DNA of 64,000 nucleotides from Bacillota bacterium. GTDB taxonomy: Bacteria; Bacillota; Clostridia; Christensenellales; SZUA-584. The notes below the pieces were generated by a model. It did no database searches. It was not told where the DNA came from and saw only the letters and a list, made by a program, of their open reading frames with translations. The translations under genes were made by a program, and so were the position numbers. Shown in pieces: positions 33,281-41,736 of this stretch (within the stretch, counting starts at the first letter, position 1; each line of letters begins with the position of its first letter). Where the stretch lies: NCBI GenBank assembly GCA_023416745.1, contig JAEZHF010000044.1, forward strand, positions 1-64,000, read 5' to 3'.

Positions 33281-34278
33281 TGATGGATACAAAGACTCAA
33301 TCTTTTAGCACTTCTTTCTTAAACCGACCTGTTGTTAAAAAACTCTTAATAATTATAGCGATTTTTGTTGTGGTACAGGCTCTGATATGGGCGGATATTA
33401 TCAGCGCATACCTGCAGGTAACCTTAATAACAATTTGTATCAATATCATTCTTGCAGTCAGTCTGAACCTGATAACAGGATTTACCGGACAATTTTCTCT
33501 GGGTCATGCCGGTTTTATGTCTATTGGTGCGTATGCCTGCACTCTGATAATAATGCGTATACCGACTGTGTGGGGCTTTTTAATCGGTATACTTGGGGCC
33601 ATCATACTCGCAGGCATTGTCGGGTTGATCGTTGGTTTGCCGACATTGCGTCTTCGCGGTGATTATCTGGCAATTGCTACGCTTGGTTTTGCAGAAATAA
33701 TACGTATTATCTTTGTGAACCTCGAAATCACAAACGGAGCTGCGGGTATAAGTAATATTCCGCAATTTGTTAATTGGCCTTGGATGTTCTTTTTTACGGC
33801 AGGAACAGTAATGCTTATTGCAAACTTTTTAAAATCCACTCACGGTCGCGCATGCATTTCAATCCGTGAGGACGAAATAGCTTCGGAAACGATGGGTGTC
33901 GCGACAACGCAGTATAAGGTGACTGCTTTCATAATCGGTTCCTGCTTTGCCGGAATGGCCGGCGCCCTCTATGCTTCCTACTTCTATGTCATTAAGCCTG
34001 AATTCTTCGGCTTCATGAAATCGATCGATATTCTGATCATCGTGGTGTTTGGTGGTCTTGGGAGTCTTTCAGGCTCTATCTTAGCGGCCGTAGTTCTCGC
34101 CGTGATATCGACGCTGCTCCAGTCCTTCGCTGATGTCCGTATGGTGCTTTATGCAATAATGCTGATCGCTATCATGTTGTTCAGACCGCAGGGTCTGATG
34201 GGTTCTAAGGAAGTCTCCGTCGCACTGTTTAAAAAGATTGGCAAAAGCCTTTCAGTCAATAAAAAGGAGAGAGGTTAA
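33280..34278 (+). CDS. livM: Branched-chain amino acid ABC transporter permease LivM
   Basis: The start is taken as the ATG at 33280 that overlaps the livH stop, although a GTG at 33277 is in frame. The protein of about 332 residues has many membrane segments and LivM signatures: LNLITGFTGQFSLGHAGFM, GLPTLRLRGDYLAIATLGF, and VVFGGLGSLSGSILAA, with RPQGLMG at the C-terminus. It pairs with LivH as the membrane pore. Only three bases separate it from livG, which has AAAAAGGAGAGAGG before it. Confidence 0.93.
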   Translation: MMDTKTQSFSTSFLNRPVVKKLLIIIAIFVVVQALIWADIISAYLQVTLITICINIILAVSLNLITGFTGQFSLGHAGFMSIGAYACTLIIMRIPTVWGFLIGILGAIILAGIVGLIVGLPTLRLRGDYLAIATLGFAEIIRIIFVNLEITNGAAGISNIPQFVNWPWMFFFTAGTVMLIANFLKSTHGRACISIREDEIASETMGVATTQYKVTAFIIGSCFAGMAGALYASYFYVIKPEFFGFMKSIDILIIVVFGGLGSLSGSILAAVVLAVISTLLQSFADVRMVLYAIMLIAIMLFRPQGLMGSKEVSVALFKKIGKSLSVNKKERG

Positions 34279-34281
34279 ACG

Positions 34282-35067
34282 ATGTCAATACTGAGCGTAT
34301 CAAAACTAACCAAAACCTTCGGTGGGCTGACGGCAGTTTCCGATGTGGACATTGATTTAGATAAGGGTGAGCTCGTCGGGCTGATTGGGCCTAACGGCGC
34401 TGGAAAAACGACTGTATTCAACTTACTCACGGGCATTTACGAGCCCACATCTGGACAGATAGCATTCACTCGCGACAACAAACAAAAGCAGCTCAGCGGG
34501 CTTCGTCCGGATATGATCAGCAAAGCCGGTCTAGCACGGACTTTCCAAAATATCAGGTTGTTCAAAGAGTTATCTGTACTGGATAATGTCCGTATTGCCA
34601 TGCACCAAAATACTCAATATGGGCTTCTATCCGGGTTCTTGCACCTTCCATCATATATTCATGAAGAGAAGCGCGTAAAAATAGAAAGCCTCTCTTTGCT
34701 GGATATCTTCGGCCTCGCATGCAAGCAGGATGAAAAGGCCAGCAACCTTCCGTATGGTGAGCAGCGGCGTCTTGAGATCGTGCGTGCACTTGCCACCAAG
34801 CCTGAGCTTCTGTTGCTGGACGAACCTGCTGCCGGTATGAATCCTGCGGAAACGGCGCAGCTAACCGCAACCATTGCTCAGATCAGGCAACAATTTGGTC
34901 TTACGATACTGCTCATTGAGCACGACATGTCGGTGGTTATGACGATCTGTGAGCGGATTTACGTAATGGATTACGGGAAAATAATAGCGCACGGTACGCC
35001 TGAAGAAATAAAGAAGAACCCACGCGTGATCGAGGCCTATCTGGGAGAGGATGTAAGCCATGCTTGA
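34282..35067 (+). CDS. livG: Branched-chain amino acid ABC transporter ATPase LivG
   Basis: A 261-residue ABC ATPase with Walker A GPNGAGKTT (about 36-44), the family block ARTFQNIRLF after the Walker A region, an atypical signature LPYGEQRRLE in place of LSGGQ (common in LivG), and Walker B LLLLDEPAAGMNP. It powers LivHM together with LivF. The stop overlaps livF by 8 bases. Confidence 0.94.
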   Translation: MSILSVSKLTKTFGGLTAVSDVDIDLDKGELVGLIGPNGAGKTTVFNLLTGIYEPTSGQIAFTRDNKQKQLSGLRPDMISKAGLARTFQNIRLFKELSVLDNVRIAMHQNTQYGLLSGFLHLPSYIHEEKRVKIESLSLLDIFGLACKQDEKASNLPYGEQRRLEIVRALATKPELLLLDEPAAGMNPAETAQLTATIAQIRQQFGLTILLIEHDMSVVMTICERIYVMDYGKIIAHGTPEEIKKNPRVIEAYLGEDVSHA

Positions 35068-35764
35068 GATCAATGATATTCACGTGCACTTTGGTGTTAT
35101 ACACGCCTTGAAAGGCATATCCTTTACGGTCAATGATGGAGAAATTGTAACGTTAATCGGCGCAAATGGTGCCGGCAAAACCACGACGCTTCATACCGCT
35201 TCAGGAATAAAGAAACCAACCAGCGGCAATATTAAGCTGGATGGCAAAGATATCACCAGTTCTACAGCGCAGGAGCGGGTGCGCCTTGGCATATCGCAGT
35301 CTCCCGAAGGCAGGCGCGTGTTCTCAACTTTGACAGTACTTGAGAATCTGGAACTGGGTGCGTTTCTCCGCAAAGATAAAGCAGGTATCTCACAGGATCT
35401 TGAGCGTGTTTATGAGCGTTTCCCGCGGCTGGCAGACAGACGCAGGCAGGCAGCCGGCACGCTTTCAGGCGGCGAGCAGCAGATGCTGGCGATGGGACGC
35501 GCGCTTATGAGCCGTCCTAAAATATTGTTCCTTGATGAGCCGTCTATGGGCTTGTCTCCTCTTCTGGTGCTGGAGATATTCAATATCATTCGTGACATCA
35601 ACGAATCAGGCACCACGATATTGCTTGTGGAGCAAAATGCACGCATGGCTCTGCAGATAGCGCACCGCGCATACGTGCTTGAAACCGGCTCTATTGTGCT
35701 TTCGGGTACAGGGGCTGAACTAATGAATAGTGAGGAAATCAAGAAAGCTTATCTGGGAGGTTAA
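35060..35764 (+). CDS. livF: Branched-chain amino acid ABC transporter ATPase LivF
   Basis: A 234-residue ABC ATPase with Walker A GANGAGKTT (34-42), the LivF-typical SQSPEGRRVFSTLTVLENL, signature LSGGEQQMLAMGRALM, and Walker B ILFLDEPSMGLSPL. It forms a heterodimer with LivG. It starts within the last codons of livG and is followed five bases later by the CBS-ACT gene, so the whole livHMGF-CBS-ACT set is one transcript. Confidence 0.94.
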   Translation: MLEINDIHVHFGVIHALKGISFTVNDGEIVTLIGANGAGKTTTLHTASGIKKPTSGNIKLDGKDITSSTAQERVRLGISQSPEGRRVFSTLTVLENLELGAFLRKDKAGISQDLERVYERFPRLADRRRQAAGTLSGGEQQMLAMGRALMSRPKILFLDEPSMGLSPLLVLEIFNIIRDINESGTTILLVEQNARMALQIAHRAYVLETGSIVLSGTGAELMNSEEIKKAYLGG

Positions 35765-35768
35765 AGAA

Positions 35769-36410
35769 ATGTTTGTCCGAAACAAAATGACGACTAATCC
35801 GTTTACTATTTCTCCCGACAGCACAATACCAGACGCTCATGAGATTATGGCTAAAAATGGTATTAAACGTCTGCCGGTGGTTAAAGACGGCGTTTTGGTT
35901 GGTGTTGTGTCCAGGGAGGACATCGCACAGGCTTCGCCTTCAAAGGCGACGAGTTTCAGCGTCGGTGAGCTGACATATCTGTTGGCGCGCACGAAAATAA
36001 GCCAAATAATGAAGAAAGCCCCTGTCACCATCAGCCCGGATGCGCTGCTTGAAGAAGCTGCTATTAAAATGCGCAGCAACGAGGTTGGTTTCCTGCCGGT
36101 TGTCAATAATGGACAGGTGGTTGGAATCATCACAGAAAGCAACATATTCGATGCTTTCATCGAATTGCTCGGCTTTCGTGATCCTGGAACAAGGCTTACG
36201 CTTGAGGTTGATGATGTCCCCGGAGTATTGGCTTCACTAACAGGAATATTTGCCGAATATGGAGCAAACATCACCCATATTGCTGTCTACACTGGATCCA
36301 GTGGTAGAAGCTCAGTGGTAGTGGGCACGGATTCGTACAACACCGAGGAAATAGAAAAATCAATTAAATCAAAAGGCTTCTCACTCATTTACAAGCTTCA
36401 GAACAAATAG
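35769..36410 (+). CDS. CBS-pair plus ACT domain regulatory protein (AcuB-like)
   Basis: The ATG at 35769 follows CTGGGAGG, four bases after livF. The 213-residue protein has two CBS domains (about 5-130; MTTNPFTISPDSTIPDAHEI, GIKRLPVVKDG and EVGFLPVVNNGQVVGIIT) and a C-terminal ACT domain (about 140-213; LEVDDVPGVLASLTGIF). CBS pairs usually bind adenine nucleotides and ACT domains amino acids. Its place at the end of the liv operon suggests it senses branched-chain amino acids together with energy state, possibly gating the transporter; this is inference. AcuB has the same architecture but an acetoin context, which is absent here. Confidence 0.85.
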   Translation: MFVRNKMTTNPFTISPDSTIPDAHEIMAKNGIKRLPVVKDGVLVGVVSREDIAQASPSKATSFSVGELTYLLARTKISQIMKKAPVTISPDALLEEAAIKMRSNEVGFLPVVNNGQVVGIITESNIFDAFIELLGFRDPGTRLTLEVDDVPGVLASLTGIFAEYGANITHIAVYTGSSGRSSVVVGTDSYNTEEIEKSIKSKGFSLIYKLQNK

Positions 36411-36424
36411 CTTCAGATTATCTC

Positions 36425-36449
36425 AGCACGCTCTAATGCGTGCTTTTTT
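36425..36449 (+). terminator. Terminator of the liv operon
   Basis: AGCACGC / GCGTGCT with loop TCTAAT and an immediate TTTTTT tract, 14 bases after the CBS-ACT stop. Confidence 0.93.
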
Positions 36450-36491
36450 AATGTAATAACAAATAACTGCTTATTTTAACATCTTCATGTA

Positions 36492-36519
36492 TTGAATATA
36501 TTTGGTTATATGATATTAT
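36492..36519 (+). promoter_or_regulatory. Probable mscL promoter
   Basis: TTGAAT and TATTAT are separated by 16 bp, about 65 bp before the mscL start, in an AT-rich stretch. Confidence 0.5.
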
Positions 36520-36584
36520 TTTAATAATCATTATTTGTATTAATTATAAAACGTCTTACTATATTTTTTAAGGAGTGTATCCAA

Positions 36585-36968
36585 GTGATAAAAGAGTTTA
36601 AAGCGTTCATTTCCAGAGGAAATGTAATCGATCTGGCTGTCGGCGTCATTATTGGCGGTGCTTTTGGGAAAATTGTATCATCTCTGGTGAATGATGTTTT
36701 AATGCCTTTGATTGGTATTATATTTGGGGGCTTAAAGTTTACAGAACTTAAAGTTACGGTGGGGGAGGCCTCAATTACATATGGCTTGTTCATTCAGAGT
36801 GTGGTGGACTTTTTCATCATTTCCCTGTGTATCTTCCTGATCATTAAGCTCATTAACAAATTCCGTAAAAAGAAAGAAGCGGAGACCGCAAAAGCACCTG
36901 AACCACCGGCTCCATCAAAAGAAGAACTGCTGCTTACAGAAATCAGAGATATTCTCAAAAATAAATAA
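36585..36968 (+). CDS. mscL: Large-conductance mechanosensitive channel
   Basis: MscL opens under membrane tension to release solutes during osmotic downshock. The GTG start has AAGGAG eight bases upstream. The 127-residue protein has the amphipathic N-terminus MIKEFKAFISRGNVIDLAVG, TM1 (about 14-45) with GVIIGGAFGKIVSSLV, a periplasmic loop, TM2 (about 68-92), and a C-terminal helix that ends LLLTEIRDILKNK. The linker is rich in Ala/Pro. Length is slightly short of E. coli (136) but normal for Firmicutes. Confidence 0.95.
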   Translation: MIKEFKAFISRGNVIDLAVGVIIGGAFGKIVSSLVNDVLMPLIGIIFGGLKFTELKVTVGEASITYGLFIQSVVDFFIISLCIFLIIKLINKFRKKKEAETAKAPEPPAPSKEELLLTEIRDILKNK

Positions 36969-37034
36969 TGGCATGGTACACTCGAATTGATAATGTTTGC
37001 GCCTTTTCTTAAGGCACAAGTCTAGGAGTTACTG

Positions 37035-37694
37035 TTGAAAGGCCAGGTAACAGTCTTGGGTTACGCAATTCAATTGTCCAAAATATCAATTGGCGATTTC
37101 AAAGCTATTATTCTCGGTAAGCAATTGCTTCCGTCCCGAAAATGCATCATTGATAACATTGATATCAATTTTCAAAAGATCGAATGCTATGGTATAACCG
37201 AACTGCAGGCATTAAAGTTGACGCTAAATAACCCAAAGAAGCTTTCTGCCCTCGTGAATAATACTGGCATTTCCGCAGATTATCTTACCATAATTAAGCG
37301 TGAACTCCACGCTCTGGAGCAAACGCCTGTTCTTATAAAGGACTTCGGTCTTGATGCAGCGGTGACGGAAGAGCTGGCGGCTCGCGGTATCCGCTCATCC
37401 CGTGATTTTTACGAACGCGCTTCGGATATCTCTATGCCTGACAACACGCGCACTCAGCTTCTTGCACTATGCGATCTCGTCAGAGTCAATGGCATCGGCG
37501 CCGCAGCAGCGATGACTTTCCTTGCTGCCGGCTATCGGAACGCAAAAGATATAGCCACTGGTGAAGCGGGGGAGATGCTGGAGCGCATATCTCATGCCAA
37601 TAGCGAGAACCGATGTTACAGTGCTAACCTCGGGATAAAGGATATGCAGTATTGTATCGACAATGCAAAGCTTATTCTGCGTTTTTCAGATTAG
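37035..37694 (+). CDS. DUF4332-like helix-hairpin-helix protein
   Basis: The TTG start at 37035 has CTAGGAG nearby. The 219-residue protein has a first 65 residues that are not recognised, then two helical units: NPKKLSALVNNTGISADYLTIIKREL (residues 76-101, not all quoted elsewhere) and a later block around RVNGIGAAAAMTFLAAGY. Both resemble the helix-hairpin-helix-type DUF4332/TfoX-C fold, which may bind nucleic acid or protein. No catalytic motif is evident. It lies between mscL and an MFS exporter with no sign of shared function. Confidence 0.6.
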   Translation: MKGQVTVLGYAIQLSKISIGDFKAIILGKQLLPSRKCIIDNIDINFQKIECYGITELQALKLTLNNPKKLSALVNNTGISADYLTIIKRELHALEQTPVLIKDFGLDAAVTEELAARGIRSSRDFYERASDISMPDNTRTQLLALCDLVRVNGIGAAAAMTFLAAGYRNAKDIATGEAGEMLERISHANSENRCYSANLGIKDMQYCIDNAKLILRFSD

Positions 37695-37768
37695 GCGATA
37701 TATTTATCTTGACGCCGGCGGCGCGTTAATGCTAAATTCTCCATACGACTTTGTTTTAAGGACGGGCT

Positions 37769-39007
37769 ATGCAACAAAACTGGAGAAAAAACACGACGCG
37801 ATTTTTGTTCTGTCAGGCAATCTCTTTGTTCGGATCGTCGCTGGTTCAATATGCCATCATGTGGCATATCACACTAAAAACCGAATCCGGTGTTATGATG
37901 ATGGTTTCCATCATCTGCGGTTTTTTACCGATCTTTTTCCTTTCGCCATTTGCAGGAGTTTGGGCCGACAGATACAACCGAAAACTTCTTATTGTATTAT
38001 CGGATGCGGGAATCGCAATTTCCACGCTGATCCTCGCTGTGATATTCCTTCTGGGTTACAATGAAATATGGCTGCTATTCGTTGTATCTGCTGTTCGAGC
38101 GCTTGGCACAAGTGTTCAGGTGCCTGCAGTGGGGGCAATACTGCCGCAGCTGGTTCCCGAGGACAAGCTGACACGTGTCAACGGCATTAATGGGAGTATT
38201 CAGTCGGCTATAACGTTGCTTTCGCCTATGGCCAGCGGTGTTTTGCTTACCGTAGCATCCTTAGAAACAGTATTCTTCATCGATGTTGCAACGGCCAGCA
38301 TTGCCGTGTTTGCCATGCTCTTTACAGTGAAGGTTGAGCCTCACGTAAAAGCATCTCAAAAACAACAGGTCGGCTACTTCGAGGATTTCCGCATTGGGCT
38401 GAAGTATATCAACAACCATCCGTTTATAAAGCAGTTCTTTGTTTACGGAGCGGTATTCTTCTTTCTGGTTACACCTGCGGCCTTCCTCACGCCGCTTCAG
38501 GTGGTTCGCAGCTTTGGCAATGAAGTGTGGCGGTTGACCGCTATTGAAATTACGTTTTCGGTTGGTATGATGCTGGGCGGCTTTCTGATGGCCTCCTGGG
38601 GTGGTTTCAGCAATAAAATACACTCCATGGCGGTGGCCGGCTTTGCGATAGGCGTCTTTACGATTGCGTTGGGCGCCGTGCCGGTATTCTGGCTCTACTT
38701 GGCGTTCATGGTGCTGACCGGTCTCGCGATACCTGTTTTCAGTACGCCTGCCACTGTTCTTTTGCAGGAGAAGGTGGAGGGAGATTTTATGGGGCGCGTT
38801 TTCGGTGTTTATGGAATGATTTCCAGTGCCATGATGCCCCTTGGCATGCTGATATTCGGGCCTGTTTCTGATTATGTGCGAATTGAATGGCTGCTGCTGG
38901 GCACAGGAGCACTGGTGCTTGTGCAGAATATATTAATGCTTGGCAGCAAAGCGCTGCTGCAGGCCGGTAAACCTTCTGACAAGGCTCCGAACCCGCAGGT
39001 TCAGTAA
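37769..39007 (+). CDS. MFS transporter (MFS_3 / MefA-EntS type exporter)
   Basis: A 412-residue protein with about 12 membrane helices. Motif A between helices 2 and 3 reads GVWADRYNRKLLI, and PFAGVWADR plus LPQLVPEDKLTRVNG are typical of the MFS_3 group that contains macrolide and enterobactin exporters. Substrate cannot be inferred; drug or metabolite export is likely. AAGGAC precedes the ATG. Its last 7 bases overlap the 3' end of the convergent PII-like gene. Confidence 0.88.
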   Translation: MQQNWRKNTTRFLFCQAISLFGSSLVQYAIMWHITLKTESGVMMMVSIICGFLPIFFLSPFAGVWADRYNRKLLIVLSDAGIAISTLILAVIFLLGYNEIWLLFVVSAVRALGTSVQVPAVGAILPQLVPEDKLTRVNGINGSIQSAITLLSPMASGVLLTVASLETVFFIDVATASIAVFAMLFTVKVEPHVKASQKQQVGYFEDFRIGLKYINNHPFIKQFFVYGAVFFFLVTPAAFLTPLQVVRSFGNEVWRLTAIEITFSVGMMLGGFLMASWGGFSNKIHSMAVAGFAIGVFTIALGAVPVFWLYLAFMVLTGLAIPVFSTPATVLLQEKVEGDFMGRVFGVYGMISSAMMPLGMLIFGPVSDYVRIEWLLLGTGALVLVQNILMLGSKALLQAGKPSDKAPNPQVQ

Positions 39008-39648
39008 AGGCCGACTGCCCGGGAAATGTCTGTGGTGAAGATGATTCCGCGCCCGGGCTCATCAATCATCATCTTTTCCCGTATCGCATCCGTTATGATA
39101 TCAATCTGAGACGCCTCAACAATAATCAGCACGATCTCCTTTTCCGGCTCTATCTCCATGGCAAACAGCTTGCTGGTTTCATGGATGCCAGAACCGCGTG
39201 CGTTGATAATAGTGCCGCCGCGAGCGCCCGCTTCAGTCGCCGCCTCTACAACGGGTTCTGCCAGGCCACGCTCCACAATAGTGAAAATTGCTTTATACAT
39301 TTTTATCCCTTCTTCCTGTTCAAAAGACTCGCCTGAAAAGCTGCTGATTCCGTACACCTTGTCCAGTGGTATGATGAAACAAATGCCGTGGCCTTTTTTT
39401 TCAAAACGCAGTTCCGCATTGAGCCCAACAAGTGCACGTTCTGCAGAATGTTTTCCCGTAACCATGACAACAATTTCTTTCCGAATATCACTTAACTCCA
39501 GAAAATTGAGCAGTCGGTTCCTGACTGTTCCTTTTCCTAAAGTCAGCGTACCGCCTTTTATTCCATGCTTTTTTGCAATGCTGAGTACGCGGCTTCCGTT
39601 GCCGCAGTTTGTAATCACAACCAGTAATGAGAACCCCAAAACATTCAT
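39001..39648 (-). CDS. Tandem PII-like regulatory protein
   Basis: The 215-residue protein contains two ferredoxin-fold units of the PII/GlnB superfamily: the first about 5-100 (LLVVITNCGNGSRVLSIAKK), the second about 115-215 (YKAIFTIVERGLAEPVVEAA, then ARGGTIINARGSG). The GGT(I/L) plus R/G pattern after the first helix matches the T-loop region of PII proteins. AAAGGAGATC precedes its ATG, which lies 2 bases after the DUF1538 gene, so the two are co-transcribed. PII-like proteins often bind nucleotides and gate a partner transporter; here DUF1538 is the obvious partner. Confidence 0.82.
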   Translation of the reverse strand: MNVLGFSLLVVITNCGNGSRVLSIAKKHGIKGGTLTLGKGTVRNRLLNFLELSDIRKEIVVMVTGKHSAERALVGLNAELRFEKKGHGICFIIPLDKVYGISSFSGESFEQEEGIKMYKAIFTIVERGLAEPVVEAATEAGARGGTIINARGSGIHETSKLFAMEIEPEKEIVLIIVEASQIDIITDAIREKMMIDEPGRGIIFTTDISRAVGLY

Positions 39649-39649
39649 A

Positions 39650-41128
39650 TCATCGATCTCCTTTGATCGTCTTGCGCCGGTAGATCAGCCCGAGAATCTG
39701 GAGCGTTATCAACGGCGTCAAAGCCACCAGCGCGATCGTCCCAAAACCATCGATCAAAACGTCAGCACCAACAGTCGCGCTTGCTGTCCCTTGCGTAAAT
39801 GCGAGTATGAATGTCGCTGTCATCGGTCCTGATGCCACTCCGCCGGAGTCGAACGCGATACCGACGAAAAGCTTCGGACCGATGAACATCATTCCAACGG
39901 CAATTGCATATCCCGGCAACAGATAATGCCAGAGCTGAACTGCAGGGATCATTATCCTGATAGCAGTCAGTGCGAGCGCAAGGCCAACTCCGGCAGCCAA
40001 TGCAATAAGTACAAACACCCGTTTGACCGAGCCGCTCGTCACTTCTTCAATCTGGTGCGTCAGTACATGTACCGCGGGTTCTGCCAGTATTGTGACAGTT
40101 CCCAACACAAACGATATAAAAATCACCAGAAGTGCAGAACCTTTGGATGCGATGGCATAGCCCAATGTTACGCCAACATCCATAAAGCCCGCGCTGACAC
40201 CCAACATAAATATCGTCAAACCCAAAAAGGAATAAACAAAGCCTTTCAATATTCTTGCGAAAGCTCTGAACTGCAGCTTGAAAGATATCTTTTGAAATAT
40301 CAGGAATAAAACCAGCAGAGGGCTAAGCGCCAGAGCGCTTTCAAAAGCAAGATGGGGGAGCTTATGCAAAAAAGGCTCAATCAAATGAGTGTTGGCGGAG
40401 GAAGTTTCTGAAATTTCACCGCTCAGCTCTCCTGATCCGGATATAAAACTCATCAGCATGACGGCGATGATAGCTCCTGTAGATGCAATAGCCACCAGTC
40501 CGAAGCTGTCCTTCTCGGAACCCTTGCTGTCCTTCTTCATTGCTGAAATACTGAGCGACAGTGCCAGAATAAACGGCACTGTAAGAGCTCCGGTAGTGGC
40601 GCCTGAGGCGTCAAAGGATATCGCCATAAAACCTCGCGAGGTAAACAGGGACATCACACCAATAATTAAATAGAGTCCAGCCAATATCCAATAAAGCGGA
40701 ACGCTGTAGATAATTCTAATAAGGCCGAGTGTGAGAAGCAGGGATATACCAATGGAAACAACAGCAACGATACTCGTTTTAGTAATGACTCCTGAAGTTA
40801 CCATTTCTACTTGGTCCGCCAGAATATGAAGATCGGGCTCCGCAATGGATATCAGGAATCCAAGCAAAATTCCGCCAATCACGATAATCCATATCTTGTT
40901 TGATTTTGTAAATAAGTGTCCAAAAAGACTGCCAATCGGCGTAATACAGATATCGACACCAACAAGAAATATGGATAATCCAATTATGATGAATACAGCG
41001 CCCAACAAGAAGCGGTAAAGCTTGACTGCGTCTATGTCCGCAATAAAAAAATGCAGAATGAGAACGATCACCACGATCGGCAGAACAGAAAAACTGACCT
41101 CTTTTATTTTTTGTGTGAAGACGCCCAA
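39650..41128 (-). CDS. DUF1538 membrane protein with internal duplication (UmpAB-like)
   Basis: A 492-residue polytopic protein of about 12 helices. The two halves are clearly duplicated: SIAEPDLHILADQVEMVTSG (about 94-113) matches ILAEPAVHVLTHQIEEVTSG in the second half, and ISFDASGATTGALTVPFILA matches IAFDSGGVASGPMTATFILA. DUF1538 proteins named UmpA and UmpB have been reported to act together as an Na+(Li+,K+)/H+ antiporter; here both units are one polypeptide. The conserved acidic residues in EP.(V/L)H and FD(A/S)(S/G)G are candidates for ion binding. The downstream tandem PII-like gene is probably its regulator. Confidence 0.85.
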   Translation of the reverse strand: MGVFTQKIKEVSFSVLPIVVIVLILHFFIADIDAVKLYRFLLGAVFIIIGLSIFLVGVDICITPIGSLFGHLFTKSNKIWIIVIGGILLGFLISIAEPDLHILADQVEMVTSGVITKTSIVAVVSIGISLLLTLGLIRIIYSVPLYWILAGLYLIIGVMSLFTSRGFMAISFDASGATTGALTVPFILALSLSISAMKKDSKGSEKDSFGLVAIASTGAIIAVMLMSFISGSGELSGEISETSSANTHLIEPFLHKLPHLAFESALALSPLLVLFLIFQKISFKLQFRAFARILKGFVYSFLGLTIFMLGVSAGFMDVGVTLGYAIASKGSALLVIFISFVLGTVTILAEPAVHVLTHQIEEVTSGSVKRVFVLIALAAGVGLALALTAIRIMIPAVQLWHYLLPGYAIAVGMMFIGPKLFVGIAFDSGGVASGPMTATFILAFTQGTASATVGADVLIDGFGTIALVALTPLITLQILGLIYRRKTIKGDR

Positions 41129-41160
41129 TTCTGATTCCTTTCTTGAGGCTTATTATCTAA

Positions 41161-41190
41161 ATCATATCATATTCATCTAACGACAAACAA
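41161..41190 (-). promoter_or_regulatory. Probable promoter of the DUF1538-PII operon
   Basis: On the minus strand TTGTTT (41190-41185) and TATGAT (41166-41161) are 18 bp apart, and the -10 has an upstream TGA, an extended -10 form. AAAGGAAT precedes the gene start at 41128. Confidence 0.5.
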
Positions 41191-41195
41191 CCTTA

Positions 41196-41244
41196 TTGAC
41201 AATATTAATAAAATGTAGTATTACTAATTTAGTAAATTACTAAA
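41196..41244 (+). promoter_or_regulatory. Promoter with two overlapping perfect palindromes
   Basis: TTGACA (41196-41201) and TATTAC (41219-41224) have a 17-bp spacer. From the -10 onward there are three TTACTAA half-sites in alternating orientation: a perfect 7-1-7 palindrome (41221-41235) and a perfect 8-1-8 palindrome (41228-41244) that share the middle half-site. This arrangement, over -10 and the start site, is what a dimeric repressor's operator looks like. Confidence 0.75.
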
Positions 41245-41254
41245 GAGGGCCAAT

Positions 41255-41734
41255 ATGAAAATACCAACAAGCTTAAAGCACAAACCCGTTATCGTTTCGG
41301 AGGACTATGCCAATGTGGACGGTCGAATGGCTTATCAGTCGGATGCTCAAGGATTGTCAGTGGGTTTGGCGCAATGGAATGATCGTGGACGGGTTGATAT
41401 ATCTGCGAAAGTGTGGCGTTATACCGGAGAAAAATGGTCCCGGCAGTCCGAAGAGCTGCCGCTGCACAGAGTTTTAGATCTGGCCATTCTCGTTAGTCGC
41501 ACAGTGGCGTATTTCCGCGAAGCGTATCGTTATGAAAAACTTTATGATCCTGACAGGCCCGTCATCGACAGAGTGGGCATGCAGGGAGATGCGATGACCG
41601 TTTCGGTGTGCAAAGATAACCCGCTGATAGACGAGGATATCCGGTTATTTTCTGATGTGCTTGCGAAGAACGATGAAATGATCGGTGAACGGCTGGTTGT
41701 TTTGTCACGTTTGCTCAAATCCATGGGATACTGA
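41255..41734 (+). CDS. DUF6530 family protein
   Basis: A 159-residue soluble protein beginning MKIPTSLKHKPVIVSEDYAN, with the conserved blocks GLAQWNDRGRVDISAKVWR, EKWSRQSEELPLHRVLDL and YEKLYDPDRPVIDRVGMQGD. I recognise this as DUF6530, widespread in Clostridia and without known function. The start has AAAGAGGG upstream. It is followed two bases later by a GIY-YIG-like gene and preceded by a strongly palindromic promoter, so the pair forms a regulated two-gene operon. Confidence 0.78.
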   Translation: MKIPTSLKHKPVIVSEDYANVDGRMAYQSDAQGLSVGLAQWNDRGRVDISAKVWRYTGEKWSRQSEELPLHRVLDLAILVSRTVAYFREAYRYEKLYDPDRPVIDRVGMQGDAMTVSVCKDNPLIDEDIRLFSDVLAKNDEMIGERLVVLSRLLKSMGY

Positions 41735-41736
41735 TT

